The notes under the pieces were generated by a model, which did no database searches, had not been told where the DNA came from, and was given only the letters and a program-made list of their open reading frames with translations. Below, one piece after another: positions 1-5,982 of a stretch of 8,315 nt of DNA (position 1 is its first letter; each line of letters starts with the position of its first letter). This stretch comes from JARRNO01 sp037384885 (GTDB lineage: Bacteria; Acidobacteriota; UBA4820; DSQY01): positions 1 to 8,315 of the forward strand of contig JARRNO010000172.1 in assembly GCA_037384885.1 (NCBI GenBank), written 5' to 3'. Position numbers and translations under genes: made by a program.

Positions 1-1
1 C

Positions 2-1156
2 GAAGACACCGATGCGGCCGTCCTCGCCCTTTTGACACGTTTTGGCGCGGATACGGCGCGCTTCCGGGACGGGCTTCTCAAGCTCGAAGAAAAGCACGGG
101 GCCGATGTGTACGCTTGCCTGATCCAGATTCTAACCCACTTGGATTTTTCCCCGGCCCGCGCCAAAAAGCAGTGGGCCGCCGTCTGCCGGCACCAGGCCG
201 GCCTGGAAAAGGCGATCGGCCGGCCCATGGATTTTCGAATCGCGCTCGCGGATTATTTCGTCAACACACGGCAGAAGATCAAGAATCCCATGATCCTGGA
301 GCTCCAGATCTTCCGTGAGACGAGGGAAGCCAGCATTCAGGACGCTCTCACCGGTCTCTTCAATTTCCGCTACCTCAACCACATTCTTCCTGGGCTGATG
401 GCCCAGGCCCGGCGAAGCGGCAACCCCCTGAGCTTGATTTTCCTGGATGTGGACGACTTCAAGTCTTACAACGATCGTTATGGCCATACAACTGGAAATG
501 ACGTGCTCTGCAAGATCGCCCGCGTCGCGCTGGAGTCGGTCCGTGAAATGGATGTGGTTTTCCGCTATGGGGGAGAAGAGATCGCCATTCTTCTCCCCGC
601 TTCCGATAAGTTTGGCGCCCTGGCTGTCGCAGAACGCATCCGGACCCGTCTCGAATCCCTGGCCATTCCCGCCGGTTCTCCACGTAAAGTCGTCACGGTC
701 AGCGGCGGCGTGGCCGCTTTCCCGGTGGATGCGGGGAAGAAAACCCAATTATTGCAGGCCGCCGATTCCGCCATGTACCGTGCAAAATCTCTTGGGAAGA
801 ACCGCGTGGAGCTTTTCTCCAAGGAGCGGCGGGCGCACGAGAGAAAGATCGGCCGTTTCCAGGGGGAAGTCACTCTTGGGGAGCATCATTTTCCTTTGGA
901 CGGGAAAAATCTGGCTACCGGCGGTCTCTATCTCGTCTGTACGCATGAATCCGTGGCCCTCAACCAGACCCTGGACCTTCATCTGCGTCTGCCCTCCGGC
1001 TCAGCCGTACCCGCGGAAGTTCTCTGCCGCGGGGTCGTCACCCGCCGCGAGCCGCTTGACGGCGGCTGCTTCGGTTTGGGCATCCGAATTCTCCACATGA
1101 GCGCCGACAACCGCAGAAAGTACAACACCGCCCTGGCTTTATGCGGGCAGCACTGA
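2..1156 (+). CDS. Diguanylate cyclase, GGDEF domain fused to C-terminal PilZ domain (5' partial)
   Basis: Predicted to make cyclic di-GMP from two GTP (GGDEF) and to bind it (PilZ). The frame is open to the left edge, so the true start probably lies outside. A TTG at 32 is the only visible candidate and has no ribosome binding site. Counting from that TTG: residues 1-100 are an uncharacterised helical N-terminal region; the GGDEF domain spans about 101-262, beginning DALTGLFNFRYL. The catalytic signature is GGEEI (180-184), with Ile where Phe is usual, and D139 is a likely metal ligand. An RxxD inhibitory site (REMD, 171-174) sits five residues before it, as expected for product inhibition. 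The PilZ domain (about 264-370) has RAHER (RxxxR, 267-271) and NLATGG (293-298), a degenerate D/NxSxxG with Ala for Ser. No membrane segment or signal peptide is visible in the part present. The stop codon overlaps the comEC start by 16 bases. GGDEF assignment is secure; PilZ rests on the two motifs and position. Confidence 0.9.
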   Translation, partial: EDTDAAVLALLTRFGADTARFRDGLLKLEEKHGADVYACLIQILTHLDFSPARAKKQWAAVCRHQAGLEKAIGRPMDFRIALADYFVNTRQKIKNPMILELQIFRETREASIQDALTGLFNFRYLNHILPGLMAQARRSGNPLSLIFLDVDDFKSYNDRYGHTTGNDVLCKIARVALESVREMDVVFRYGGEEIAILLPASDKFGALAVAERIRTRLESLAIPAGSPRKVVTVSGGVAAFPVDAGKKTQLLQAADSAMYRAKSLGKNRVELFSKERRAHERKIGRFQGEVTLGEHHFPLDGKNLATGGLYLVCTHESVALNQTLDLHLRLPSGSAVPAEVLCRGVVTRREPLDGGCFGLGIRILHMSADNRRKYNTALALCGQH

Positions 1157-1686
1157 GACGGTTCCCGGTTTCCGGCGTCTCGCTCGCGGCGGGAGCCGCC
1201 CTGTCTCCTTGGATTCAGGCCGGCCTTCTTCCTGCGCTGTGCGCTGTTCTTCTTTTTGCGCTCTCGCGCAAGAGCCGTCTCCGGCGCGCGAGCCTCGCCC
1301 TGGCCCTTTTGGCCGCCGGCCTCGCCGCGGGCGGGATTCACGGCTGGCCGCATTCCCAGCCTGATACGCTCGTCCAGGCCCTTCGCGGCAGCGGAGATTC
1401 CTCGTACGTCTGGGTTCGGGGCCGCGTGATCTCATCTTCCGCAGAGCCCGAGGGCTCCAAGGCGCTTCTGGGAGTTTCCAGGTACTGCATCCGGAGGCGC
1501 TGGCATCCATCCCATGTGCGAATTCAGGCCTGGCTTCCCGTTCCGCCTCTGCTCGAAGGCGGCGCCGTGGAGGCCAGTCTCCGCCTGCGCGCTACCGCCG
1601 CGCGCTCCGCTCCGCCATCGAACACGACACCGGCCGGCAATCCGGAATCGTATTGGCCCTGCTCATGGGTGAAAGAGGTTTGTTGA
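1141..1686 (+). CDS. comEC: ComEC N-terminal fragment (frameshifted, comEC piece 1)
   Basis: N-terminal piece of the competence DNA-uptake channel ComEC/Rec2. The ATG at 1141 lies inside the end of the cyclase gene and lacks a clear Shine-Dalgarno, suggesting translational coupling. Residues about 12-66 hold hydrophobic segments, and about 88-150 resemble the periplasmic OB-fold (DUF4131) region, with GRVISS and the LLEGGAVEASLRLR strand that matches the family's 'Gd.v.v.grLr' pattern. After R150 (base 1590) the frame stops resembling ComEC and runs into Ser/Pro/Ala-rich sequence, ending at a TGA at 1684-1686. The family-like sequence continues in another frame from base 1590 (RYRRALRSAIEHDTG, then VLALLMGER). 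The usual NPG-F-D-Y stretch of roughly 50-60 residues expected between these parts is absent in any frame. If the break is a sequence error, this and the next entry are one gene at 1141-3353; if real, comEC is a pseudogene. Confidence 0.8.
   Translation: MRAALRRFPVSGVSLAAGAALSPWIQAGLLPALCAVLLFALSRKSRLRRASLALALLAAGLAAGGIHGWPHSQPDTLVQALRGSGDSSYVWVRGRVISSSAEPEGSKALLGVSRYCIRRRWHPSHVRIQAWLPVPPLLEGGAVEASLRLRATAARSAPPSNTTPAGNPESYWPCSWVKEVC
1587..1593 (+). other. Deletion/frameshift junction inside comEC
   Basis: ComEC similarity moves here from the frame of base 1141 (codons ending at 1590) to the frame of base 1653 (codons from 1590). The change of phase means the lost segment is 3n+1 bases long if this is a single deletion. 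The junction lies in alternating GCGC sequence, so short homology may have helped either a real deletion or an assembler collapse. The exact breakpoint cannot be fixed to better than a few bases. Confidence 0.65.
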
Positions 1687-3353
1687 CTCCGTCCATCCGG
1701 GGCAATCTCCAGAGAGCCGGTCTGTTCCACCTCGTCGCCCTGTCGGGACTCCACGTGGGCCTGCTTCTCTTGCTGCTTTACGGCGCCGCGGCGCTGCTAC
1801 GGCTCCATCCCAGGGTTCGCGACTTCGCCTGTCTCGTGATCCTTGGCGGGTACGGCCTGGTGGTGGGGACCCATCCTTCCTTGCTCCGCGCTCTCCTCAT
1901 GGCGGGCATTTACCTCGTCGCCAAGATACTGGGACGGCCCCAGGCCGGATGGAGGGCGTGGCTTTTTACCCTGATCCTGCTCCTGCTGGTCAGGCCCGCA
2001 TGGGCCATGGACACCGGCTTCCAATTGACCTTTGCGGCCACGCTCGGCATCCTGCTCATGATGCCTCTCTATCCCGCGCGGCTGCCCCGTGGCGGATGGA
2101 GCGGCCAAGTCCTGAAATTTTTCTGGATGGGGTTCGCGGCCCAACTGTTCGTTCTCCCCATCCTCGCCGATGCATTCCACCGCGTTTCCTGGAGCGGATG
2201 GCTGGCGACCCCCCTGGCGTCCCTTCCCATCTTTCCCCTGCTCGCCACGGGCCTGCTCTACATGGCGGGCGGCGCTTTTGTCCCAGGGCTTCACACTGTT
2301 CTGGGCATGCTTCTCTCTCTTTTCGCGCGCATTTTCATGTGGCTGCCGTTTCACCTCGGCGCGATTCAACATGCCGGTTTTTTCGTGGTCGAACCGTGGG
2401 CCGGTTGGATTCTCCTCTACTTCTGCGCTCTGGGACTCATCGTTTCCCTTCCCCGCGCGTGGAAGGGCAGCGGTTGGGCGATGGCGGCGCTTCTGCTTTG
2501 CGGGGCCTGGTGCTTTCCCCGGCCCTTCGAACCACCTCCCCGGCCGGAGATGGCGGTCCTCGATGTGGGCCAAGCCTCGTGCCAGGTGGTCCTCAGTCCC
2601 CGCAGCACCTTTCTTGTCGATGCCGGCACCCCGGGATACAAAGGCCGAACGTCCGCCTCGAGTGTGATTGAACCCTTCCTGGCGCGGGAGGGGGTCCGCC
2701 ATATTGACGGCGTCATCCTGACCCACTGGGATTCGGATCATTCCGGAGCGCTCCCGGACCTGCTTCGGGACATTCCGATCGGATGGATCGCCTACCCGGC
2801 TACCGATCCTCCCAGATCAGGGCTGCCAGCACAAATCGCGGCCCTTTGCCGCAGACGCGGTGTTCCCCTTCAGCCTCTCCACCGATATGAAACCATGGGG
2901 ACCGGCCGGCTTTCCTGGGACATCCTCAATCCTTCTATCCGCACACCCCTCCCCGGAGAAAACAATCGCTGCATTGTCGCGCAGACCCTTTTGGGGCGCG
3001 TGTCCTTTCTTTTTACCGGGGATATTGAAGCGCGTGCTGAGTCCGACCTGGTTGCTCGCAGGCTGGCGCCTCCCGCACAGGTGCTCGTCGCGCCCCACCA
3101 TGGGTCGAAAACATCGAGCACGCCGCGCTGGCTGGCCCACGTCCGGCCGCTTTTCGTGTGCTTCAGTGTGGGGCGCCGCAACCGGTACGGCCACCCGGCC
3201 CCGGAGATCGTCGACCGTTATAAGAACATGCGTGCGGAGATCAGCCGCACCGACCGCGACGGCGGTGTTCTCATGGTCCCCCGTGGCGGATTGGTCTCCG
3301 TGTTCCGCATGAGAAACGGTGACTGGTCGAGCCGGCTTTACGGGGTGAAATAA
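1653..3353 (+). CDS. comEC: ComEC/Rec2 DNA-uptake channel, competence domain and metallo-beta-lactamase-like domain (comEC piece 2)
   Basis: Main part of the inner-membrane channel that carries single-stranded DNA into the cytoplasm during natural transformation. Counting from TTG 1653, residues 1-290 are the competence domain, with about nine or ten hydrophobic segments and the family signature HLVALSGLHVG (26-36). Residues about 297-552 form a metallo-beta-lactamase-like domain: LDVGQ (303-307), the full HxDxDH metal motif (H358, D360, D362, H363), TGD (455-457), PHHGSKTSS (481-489) and a NRYGHP block (510-515). The complete metal site suggests that this domain is enzymatically competent, as proposed for ComEC proteins that degrade the non-imported strand. 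Recognisable ComEC sequence reaches back in this frame to about base 1590 with no stop, so TTG 1653 is only the formal first start, without a good ribosome binding site. This supports a broken gene rather than a short natural one. The stop is TAA at 3351-3353, convergent with the thioredoxin gene. Confidence 0.9.
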   Translation: MALLMGERGLLTPSIRGNLQRAGLFHLVALSGLHVGLLLLLLYGAAALLRLHPRVRDFACLVILGGYGLVVGTHPSLLRALLMAGIYLVAKILGRPQAGWRAWLFTLILLLLVRPAWAMDTGFQLTFAATLGILLMMPLYPARLPRGGWSGQVLKFFWMGFAAQLFVLPILADAFHRVSWSGWLATPLASLPIFPLLATGLLYMAGGAFVPGLHTVLGMLLSLFARIFMWLPFHLGAIQHAGFFVVEPWAGWILLYFCALGLIVSLPRAWKGSGWAMAALLLCGAWCFPRPFEPPPRPEMAVLDVGQASCQVVLSPRSTFLVDAGTPGYKGRTSASSVIEPFLAREGVRHIDGVILTHWDSDHSGALPDLLRDIPIGWIAYPATDPPRSGLPAQIAALCRRRGVPLQPLHRYETMGTGRLSWDILNPSIRTPLPGENNRCIVAQTLLGRVSFLFTGDIEARAESDLVARRLAPPAQVLVAPHHGSKTSSTPRWLAHVRPLFVCFSVGRRNRYGHPAPEIVDRYKNMRAEISRTDRDGGVLMVPRGGLVSVFRMRNGDWSSRLYGVK

Positions 3354-3381
3354 AAGCGCGGAAGACCCCAGCCTTCCGCGC
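3351..3381 (-). terminator. Intrinsic terminator of the TlpA-like gene
   Basis: Perfect 9-bp stem GCGCGGAAG/CTTCCGCGC (3356-3364 with 3373-3381) and an 8-base loop. Read on the - strand it is followed at once by TTTTA (3355-3351), so it fits a Rho-independent terminator for the thioredoxin gene, whose stop is 27 bases upstream. The T-run overlaps the comEC stop codon. On the + strand no T-run follows, so it is not a canonical comEC terminator. Confidence 0.8.
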
Positions 3382-3407
3382 CCGCGATTCCAGAACTTAC
3401 GGACGGA

Positions 3408-3956
3408 TTATTTGGAAGCCTCTGCAGGCTTGGCGTATTTGTTAAGCACGTTCACGAACTGGGTGTTGATCTGCGCGCTCCGGTATTTGATCTTGCCGTC
3501 CGGGCCAATGACGAAATTGGCGGGGATGGCCGAAACACCGTAGGCGTAGGTCACTTTGTTGTTCGCATCCCAGAGAACGGGATAAGGCAGGGCGTGCTGC
3601 TTTTGAAACTGTGTGACGTCGTTCTTCGTTTGCTTGTACTGCAGCGTGACACTGATGAACTTCACGCCCCGGGAGGAATACTCCTTGTAGATCTTCTTCA
3701 AGGCAGGGACTTCGTGCCGGCAGGGCGGGCACCAGGTCGCCCAGAACGTCACGACAACTGGTTCACCTTTGAACTGCGCCAGGGAAAGCGTGCTGCCTCC
3801 GTTCAGATTGGGGAGGTCGAAAGCGGGCGCCTTCTGCCCCACGGTGGCGCCGCTGTCCGCCGAAAAGACGTTTAAAGCGCCCATGGTCAAGATTAGTCCG
3901 CCCAGAACCATCGCCACAAGGACGCTTGTACTTTTTAGACTCGAAAACTTCTTCAT
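3408..3956 (-). CDS. TlpA/ResA-like membrane-anchored thioredoxin
   Basis: A 182-residue thiol-disulfide oxidoreductase of the TlpA/ResA/AhpC-TSA superfamily, likely reducing disulfides on exported proteins, for example in cytochrome c maturation. Residues 1-33 have a basic start (MKKF) and a long hydrophobic stretch (about 11-31), either an uncleaved anchor or a signal peptide with a possible cut after FSA (33). The thioredoxin domain covers about 37-175, with the redox motif WCPPC (75-79) in WATWCPPCR and the likely cis-proline P145 in AIPANF, where the family more often has a PTTF-type sequence. ATG 3956 was preferred over the upstream GTG (3971) because a GAGGTG ribosome binding site lies 7 bases before it, and the GTG overlaps that site. 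A terminator follows, and a terminator also separates it from the sigma-factor gene upstream, so it is probably transcribed alone. No cytochrome biogenesis partner is in view, so the substrate is unknown. Confidence 0.92.
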   Translation of the reverse strand: MKKFSSLKSTSVLVAMVLGGLILTMGALNVFSADSGATVGQKAPAFDLPNLNGGSTLSLAQFKGEPVVVTFWATWCPPCRHEVPALKKIYKEYSSRGVKFISVTLQYKQTKNDVTQFQKQHALPYPVLWDANNKVTYAYGVSAIPANFVIGPDGKIKYRSAQINTQFVNVLNKYAKPAEASK

Positions 3957-3963
3957 GAATCGA

Positions 3964-3969
3964 CACCTC
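3964..3969 (-). promoter_or_regulatory. Ribosome binding site of the TlpA-like gene
   Basis: GAGGTG on the - strand, 7 bases before ATG 3956. It decides the start, because the alternative GTG at 3971 overlaps it. Confidence 0.7.
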
Positions 3970-4010
3970 ACTTTAGAAAGGGATCGGCTGCTAGGCCTTC
4001 ACACCAGCAG

Positions 4011-4039
4011 ATTGTACACGAAAAACCCCGGCGGAGCAA
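4011..4039 (-). promoter_or_regulatory. Possible sigma-70-type promoter for the TlpA-like gene
   Basis: On the - strand, TTGCTC (4039-4034) and TACAAT (4016-4011) are 17 bases apart, giving a transcript start near 4004 and a leader of about 48 bases. The -10 box matches the consensus 5/6, but the -35 box only 3/6. The -35 box lies inside the loop and stem of the upstream sigma-factor terminator, so the two elements share DNA. This is an inference from spacing and box similarity only. Confidence 0.45.
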
Positions 4040-4049
4040 GCCGCCGGGG
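4021..4049 (-). terminator. Intrinsic terminator of the ECF sigma factor gene
   Basis: Perfect 9-bp GC-rich stem CCCCGGCGG/CCGCCGGGG (4026-4034 with 4041-4049), a 6-base loop, then TTTTT on the - strand (4025-4021). It lies about 29 bases after the sigma-factor stop codon and has a classic Rho-independent form. Confidence 0.88.
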
Positions 4050-4078
4050 CATGGATCCTTCACTTTCAGTGGGTTAGA

Positions 4079-4753
4079 TCAGCCCCAGGCGGCCTGCTGA
4101 TACGCCGTGGCATGCGTACGTTCAACGCGGCTGGTGTAGGAAATCCTCCGGACGGGCGTCCCGGCGGCCTTGGGGCGATGCGCCGAACGGCCTCGCAGCT
4201 TGGCTTCGTGCGTCGTCCCCTCGAGCGCTTTCTGCATCAGAATGCGCCCGCGATGAATCCGGGACATGACCGTCCCGATGGGACACCCCATCATTTTGGA
4301 GATTTCCTTGTACGAGAAACCCTCGACCAGGGAAAGCGTGAGAGCTTTCCGGTAGTCCTCGGGGAGCTCATCAAGAGCCTTGGCCATATCATTCTTCAGG
4401 CGTTTGTTGACGAGCGTCTTCTGAGGGTCGAGAGGCGTCACGCCGCTGGAAAGCCACTGGGCCCGGTCGCGTTCCAACTCAACCACCTCTTCCAGCTCGT
4501 CGTAGCCGGAGCTGTTCGGCTGCCGCTTCATTTTCCGATAGCCGTTGATGAAGGTGTTTTTCATGATGCGGTAAAGCCAGGCCTTGCAGTTCGTCCCTTG
4601 CTCGTACTTGTCAAAAAACCTGTAAGCCCGCAGGAAAGTTTCCTGCACCAGGTCTTGGGCGTCGTCCTCGTTCCGTGTGATCTTCAAAGCCATGTGATGC
4701 AGGAACTGGGAATGGGGCATCACAGTTTGTTCGAAAGTCGTCGTTGCTATCAT
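4079..4753 (-). CDS. RNA polymerase ECF-type sigma factor with basic C-terminal tail
   Basis: A 224-residue group 4 (extracytoplasmic function) sigma factor that would direct RNA polymerase to a stress or envelope regulon. Region 2 lies at about 14-78, with the polymerase-binding helix DAQDLVQETFLRAYRFFDKY (31-50) and AWLYRIMKNTFINGYRK (58-74). Region 4 lies at about 122-172, with LPEDYRKALTLSLVEGFSYKEI and the helix-turn-helix MMGCPIGTVMSRIHRGR. The spacer between them (about 80-120) is acidic then polar. Most ECF proteins end soon after region 4; this one adds about 45 residues (178-224) rich in Arg, His and Ala, with no recognised domain. ATG 4753 is preceded by AGGGGAGG at 5-base spacing. 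No anti-sigma gene adjoins it: its downstream neighbour is the thioredoxin gene beyond a terminator, and upstream lies the divergent dprA. The family is certain; the subgroup and signal are not. Confidence 0.93.
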   Translation of the reverse strand: MIATTTFEQTVMPHSQFLHHMALKITRNEDDAQDLVQETFLRAYRFFDKYEQGTNCKAWLYRIMKNTFINGYRKMKRQPNSSGYDELEEVVELERDRAQWLSSGVTPLDPQKTLVNKRLKNDMAKALDELPEDYRKALTLSLVEGFSYKEISKMMGCPIGTVMSRIHRGRILMQKALEGTTHEAKLRGRSAHRPKAAGTPVRRISYTSRVERTHATAYQQAAWG

Positions 4754-4758
4754 GATCG

Positions 4759-4774
4759 CCTCCCCTGAAAGGGG
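4759..4774 (-). promoter_or_regulatory. Strong ribosome binding site of the sigma factor, partly inside a small hairpin
   Basis: On the - strand AGGGGAGG (4766-4759) precedes ATG 4753 by 5 bases. The sequence CCCCT-TTC-AGGGG (4774-4762) can pair, covering the first part of this ribosome binding site. The stem is only 5 bp with a 3-base loop, so any effect on translation is speculative. Confidence 0.5.
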
Positions 4775-4789
4775 GTTTGCGTGTCCCCC

Positions 4790-4814
4790 GACGCTTCAGC
4801 GTCATTTGCGTCAT
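4790..4814. repeat. Operator-like repeat cluster in the sigma factor/dprA divergent region
   Basis: A 14-bp inverted repeat GACGCT-TC-AGCGTC (4790-4803) overlaps a 7-bp direct repeat GCGTCAT (4799-4805 and 4808-4814, period 9). GCGTC thus occurs three times, once inverted, within 25 bases. It lies between the divergent starts and touches the predicted dprA -35 box, which would suit a transcription-factor site. No known regulator consensus is assigned. Confidence 0.4.
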
Positions 4815-4835
4815 CCCGCCGGTCTGTGCTATAGC
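4806..4835 (+). promoter_or_regulatory. Possible promoter for dprA-topA
   Basis: TTGCGT (4806-4811), an 18-base spacer and TATAGC (4830-4835) with an extended -10 TG (4827-4828). The start of transcription would be near 4842, about 22 bases before the dprA TTG. Its position argues against a dprA start further upstream. Prediction from box similarity only. Confidence 0.5.
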
Positions 4836-4852
4836 CTTGAACCCTGGCGGGA

Positions 4853-4857
4853 AAGGA
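4853..4857 (+). promoter_or_regulatory. Ribosome binding site of dprA
   Basis: AAGGA within GGGAAAGGAAAT, 6 bases before TTG 4864. It supports this TTG as the start rather than the TTG at 4777, which has no such site and lies upstream of the predicted promoter. Confidence 0.65.
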
Positions 4858-4863
4858 AATGAT

Positions 4864-5982
4864 TTGAACCCTTTCGTTTATAGTGCGCTTAACCGGTTGA
4901 CATCCTTATCCACCACCGAGCGCGCCGGGCTTTTCCGGGATGAAGATCTGCTCGAAAACATCGCCGCCGGGCGCGCCGGCCGTTTCGATCCAGGTGGTAA
5001 ATTAAGCAAGAGTCTTGCCAAACTGGATTGGGAAAAGTGCCGGAAAGAGGATGAAGCCTTGCTGGCGCAAGGGACTCGGATACTCGCGTGGCCCGACCCC
5101 GATTACCCGGAGATGCTCAAGAATCTCCCCGATCCCCCCGCCGCGCTTTACCTGGCGGGATGCGCAGGAGCCCTCAAACATCCGGCTGTCGCCGTCGTCG
5201 GCTCTCGTCTCTCAACTGTGTACGGGCAGAACGTGGCGCGTATGATCGGCGAAGATCTTGCGCGCGATGGCGTAACGGTCGTCAGCGGTCTTGCCCGCGG
5301 CATCGACGCCTGCGCCCACCAGGGCTCGCTCAAGGTTTACGGGCGCGCGGCCGCCGTGATTGGCACCGGCATCGATGTGGTCTATCCCCCCGAGCACCGG
5401 GAGCTTCAGCGTAAAATCGTTCAGGCCGGAGGCGCCGTTGTGACCGAATTCCCACCGGGAACACCTCCGCTTCCCCGGAACTTTCCGGTGCGGAATCGCA
5501 TCATTGCTGGACTCGCGTCGGCCACACTCGTCGTGGAAGCCACCGAACGATCCGGATCGCTTGTAACAGCACGTTGCGCGCTTGAAACAGGCCGTGATGT
5601 CTTCGCCGTCCCGCACAACATCACCACTCGCACGGGCGTCGGCCCAAACACGTTGATCCAAAAGGGCGCGCGTCTTGTACAGAGGGCGTCGGATATCCTC
5701 GAGGACATGCCCGATTCATGGCGCGGCCGTCTCGCGCCGCCCGAACCGGCTCCGGCCGCCGACCCCGGCGGGGGCGCGTCCCCCCCGGCAGGCAGAGGCG
5801 CCGCGCAGGTTTTAAGCGCGCTCCAACCCGACCACCCCCAAAGCATAGACGAGCTTTCCGCCGCCACCGGCCTGCCGCCCTCGCGGCTGCTTGCGCTGCT
5901 TCTGGAGTTGAAAATTTCTGACAAGTGCATAGAATTGCCAGGGATGCGGTATGCCCTTCAAAGTGCCCGCAAGGAGGATTGA
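4864..5982 (+). CDS. dprA: DNA-processing protein DprA (Smf)
   Basis: DprA binds incoming single-stranded DNA in the cytoplasm during transformation, displaces SSB and loads RecA. The predicted protein is 372 residues, normal for the family. Counting from TTG 4864: an N-terminal region (1-75) followed by WPDPDYPEML (76-85); the Rossmann-like DprA core (about 85-285) with VGSR (112-115), SGLARGID (141-148), EFPPGTPP (195-202), NFPVRNRIIAGL (206-217), ERSGSLVTA (228-236) and VGPNTLIQKGA (259-269); a Pro/Gly/Ala linker (about 291-312); and a C-terminal winged-helix domain (about 316-366). All core motifs are intact, unlike in neighbouring comEC and topA. The TTG start is chosen from the AAGGA site and the promoter just upstream. 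The TGA stop shares its last base with the topA ATG, so the two are almost certainly co-transcribed and translationally coupled, a common gene order. Confidence 0.95.
   Translation: MNPFVYSALNRLTSLSTTERAGLFRDEDLLENIAAGRAGRFDPGGKLSKSLAKLDWEKCRKEDEALLAQGTRILAWPDPDYPEMLKNLPDPPAALYLAGCAGALKHPAVAVVGSRLSTVYGQNVARMIGEDLARDGVTVVSGLARGIDACAHQGSLKVYGRAAAVIGTGIDVVYPPEHRELQRKIVQAGGAVVTEFPPGTPPLPRNFPVRNRIIAGLASATLVVEATERSGSLVTARCALETGRDVFAVPHNITTRTGVGPNTLIQKGARLVQRASDILEDMPDSWRGRLAPPEPAPAADPGGGASPPAGRGAAQVLSALQPDHPQSIDELSAATGLPPSRLLALLLELKISDKCIELPGMRYALQSARKED
5971..5977 (+). promoter_or_regulatory. Ribosome binding site of topA
   Basis: AAGGAGG, 4 bases before ATG 5982, inside the last codons of dprA. 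It fixes the topA start and excludes the in-frame GTG at 5925. Confidence 0.8.

Noticed and set aside
131..748. - strand open frame (205 codons) opposite the diguanylate cyclase
   Set aside because: The + strand carries the full GGDEF domain; the reverse product is unlike any known family.
1797..2741. Long - strand open frame (314 codons) opposite comEC
   Set aside because: It lies wholly opposite conserved ComEC sequence and gives a low-complexity charged product (Gly, Glu, Arg, Gln) typical of a shadow frame.
3354..3390. Hairpin after comEC as a + strand terminator
   Set aside because: No T-run follows it on the + strand; the T-run is on the - strand side, so it serves the thioredoxin gene.
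4112..4768. + strand open frame opposite the ECF sigma factor
   Set aside because: The - strand encodes clear sigma regions 2 and 4 with a ribosome binding site and terminator. The + frame has no domain and no ribosome binding site.
4777..4863. Longer dprA start at TTG 4777
   Set aside because: It has no ribosome binding site, lies before the predicted promoter, and would add 29 residues absent from the family. TTG 4864 has AAGGA at good spacing.
5738..5798. Very GC-rich stretch in dprA with possible G/C pairing
   Set aside because: It encodes the Pro/Gly/Ala linker between the two DprA domains, which explains the composition without a special structure.
5925..5981. Longer topA start at GTG 5925
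   Set aside because: It sits inside dprA and adds 19 unrelated residues, whereas ATG 5982 follows AAGGAGG and begins with the usual TOPRIM start.
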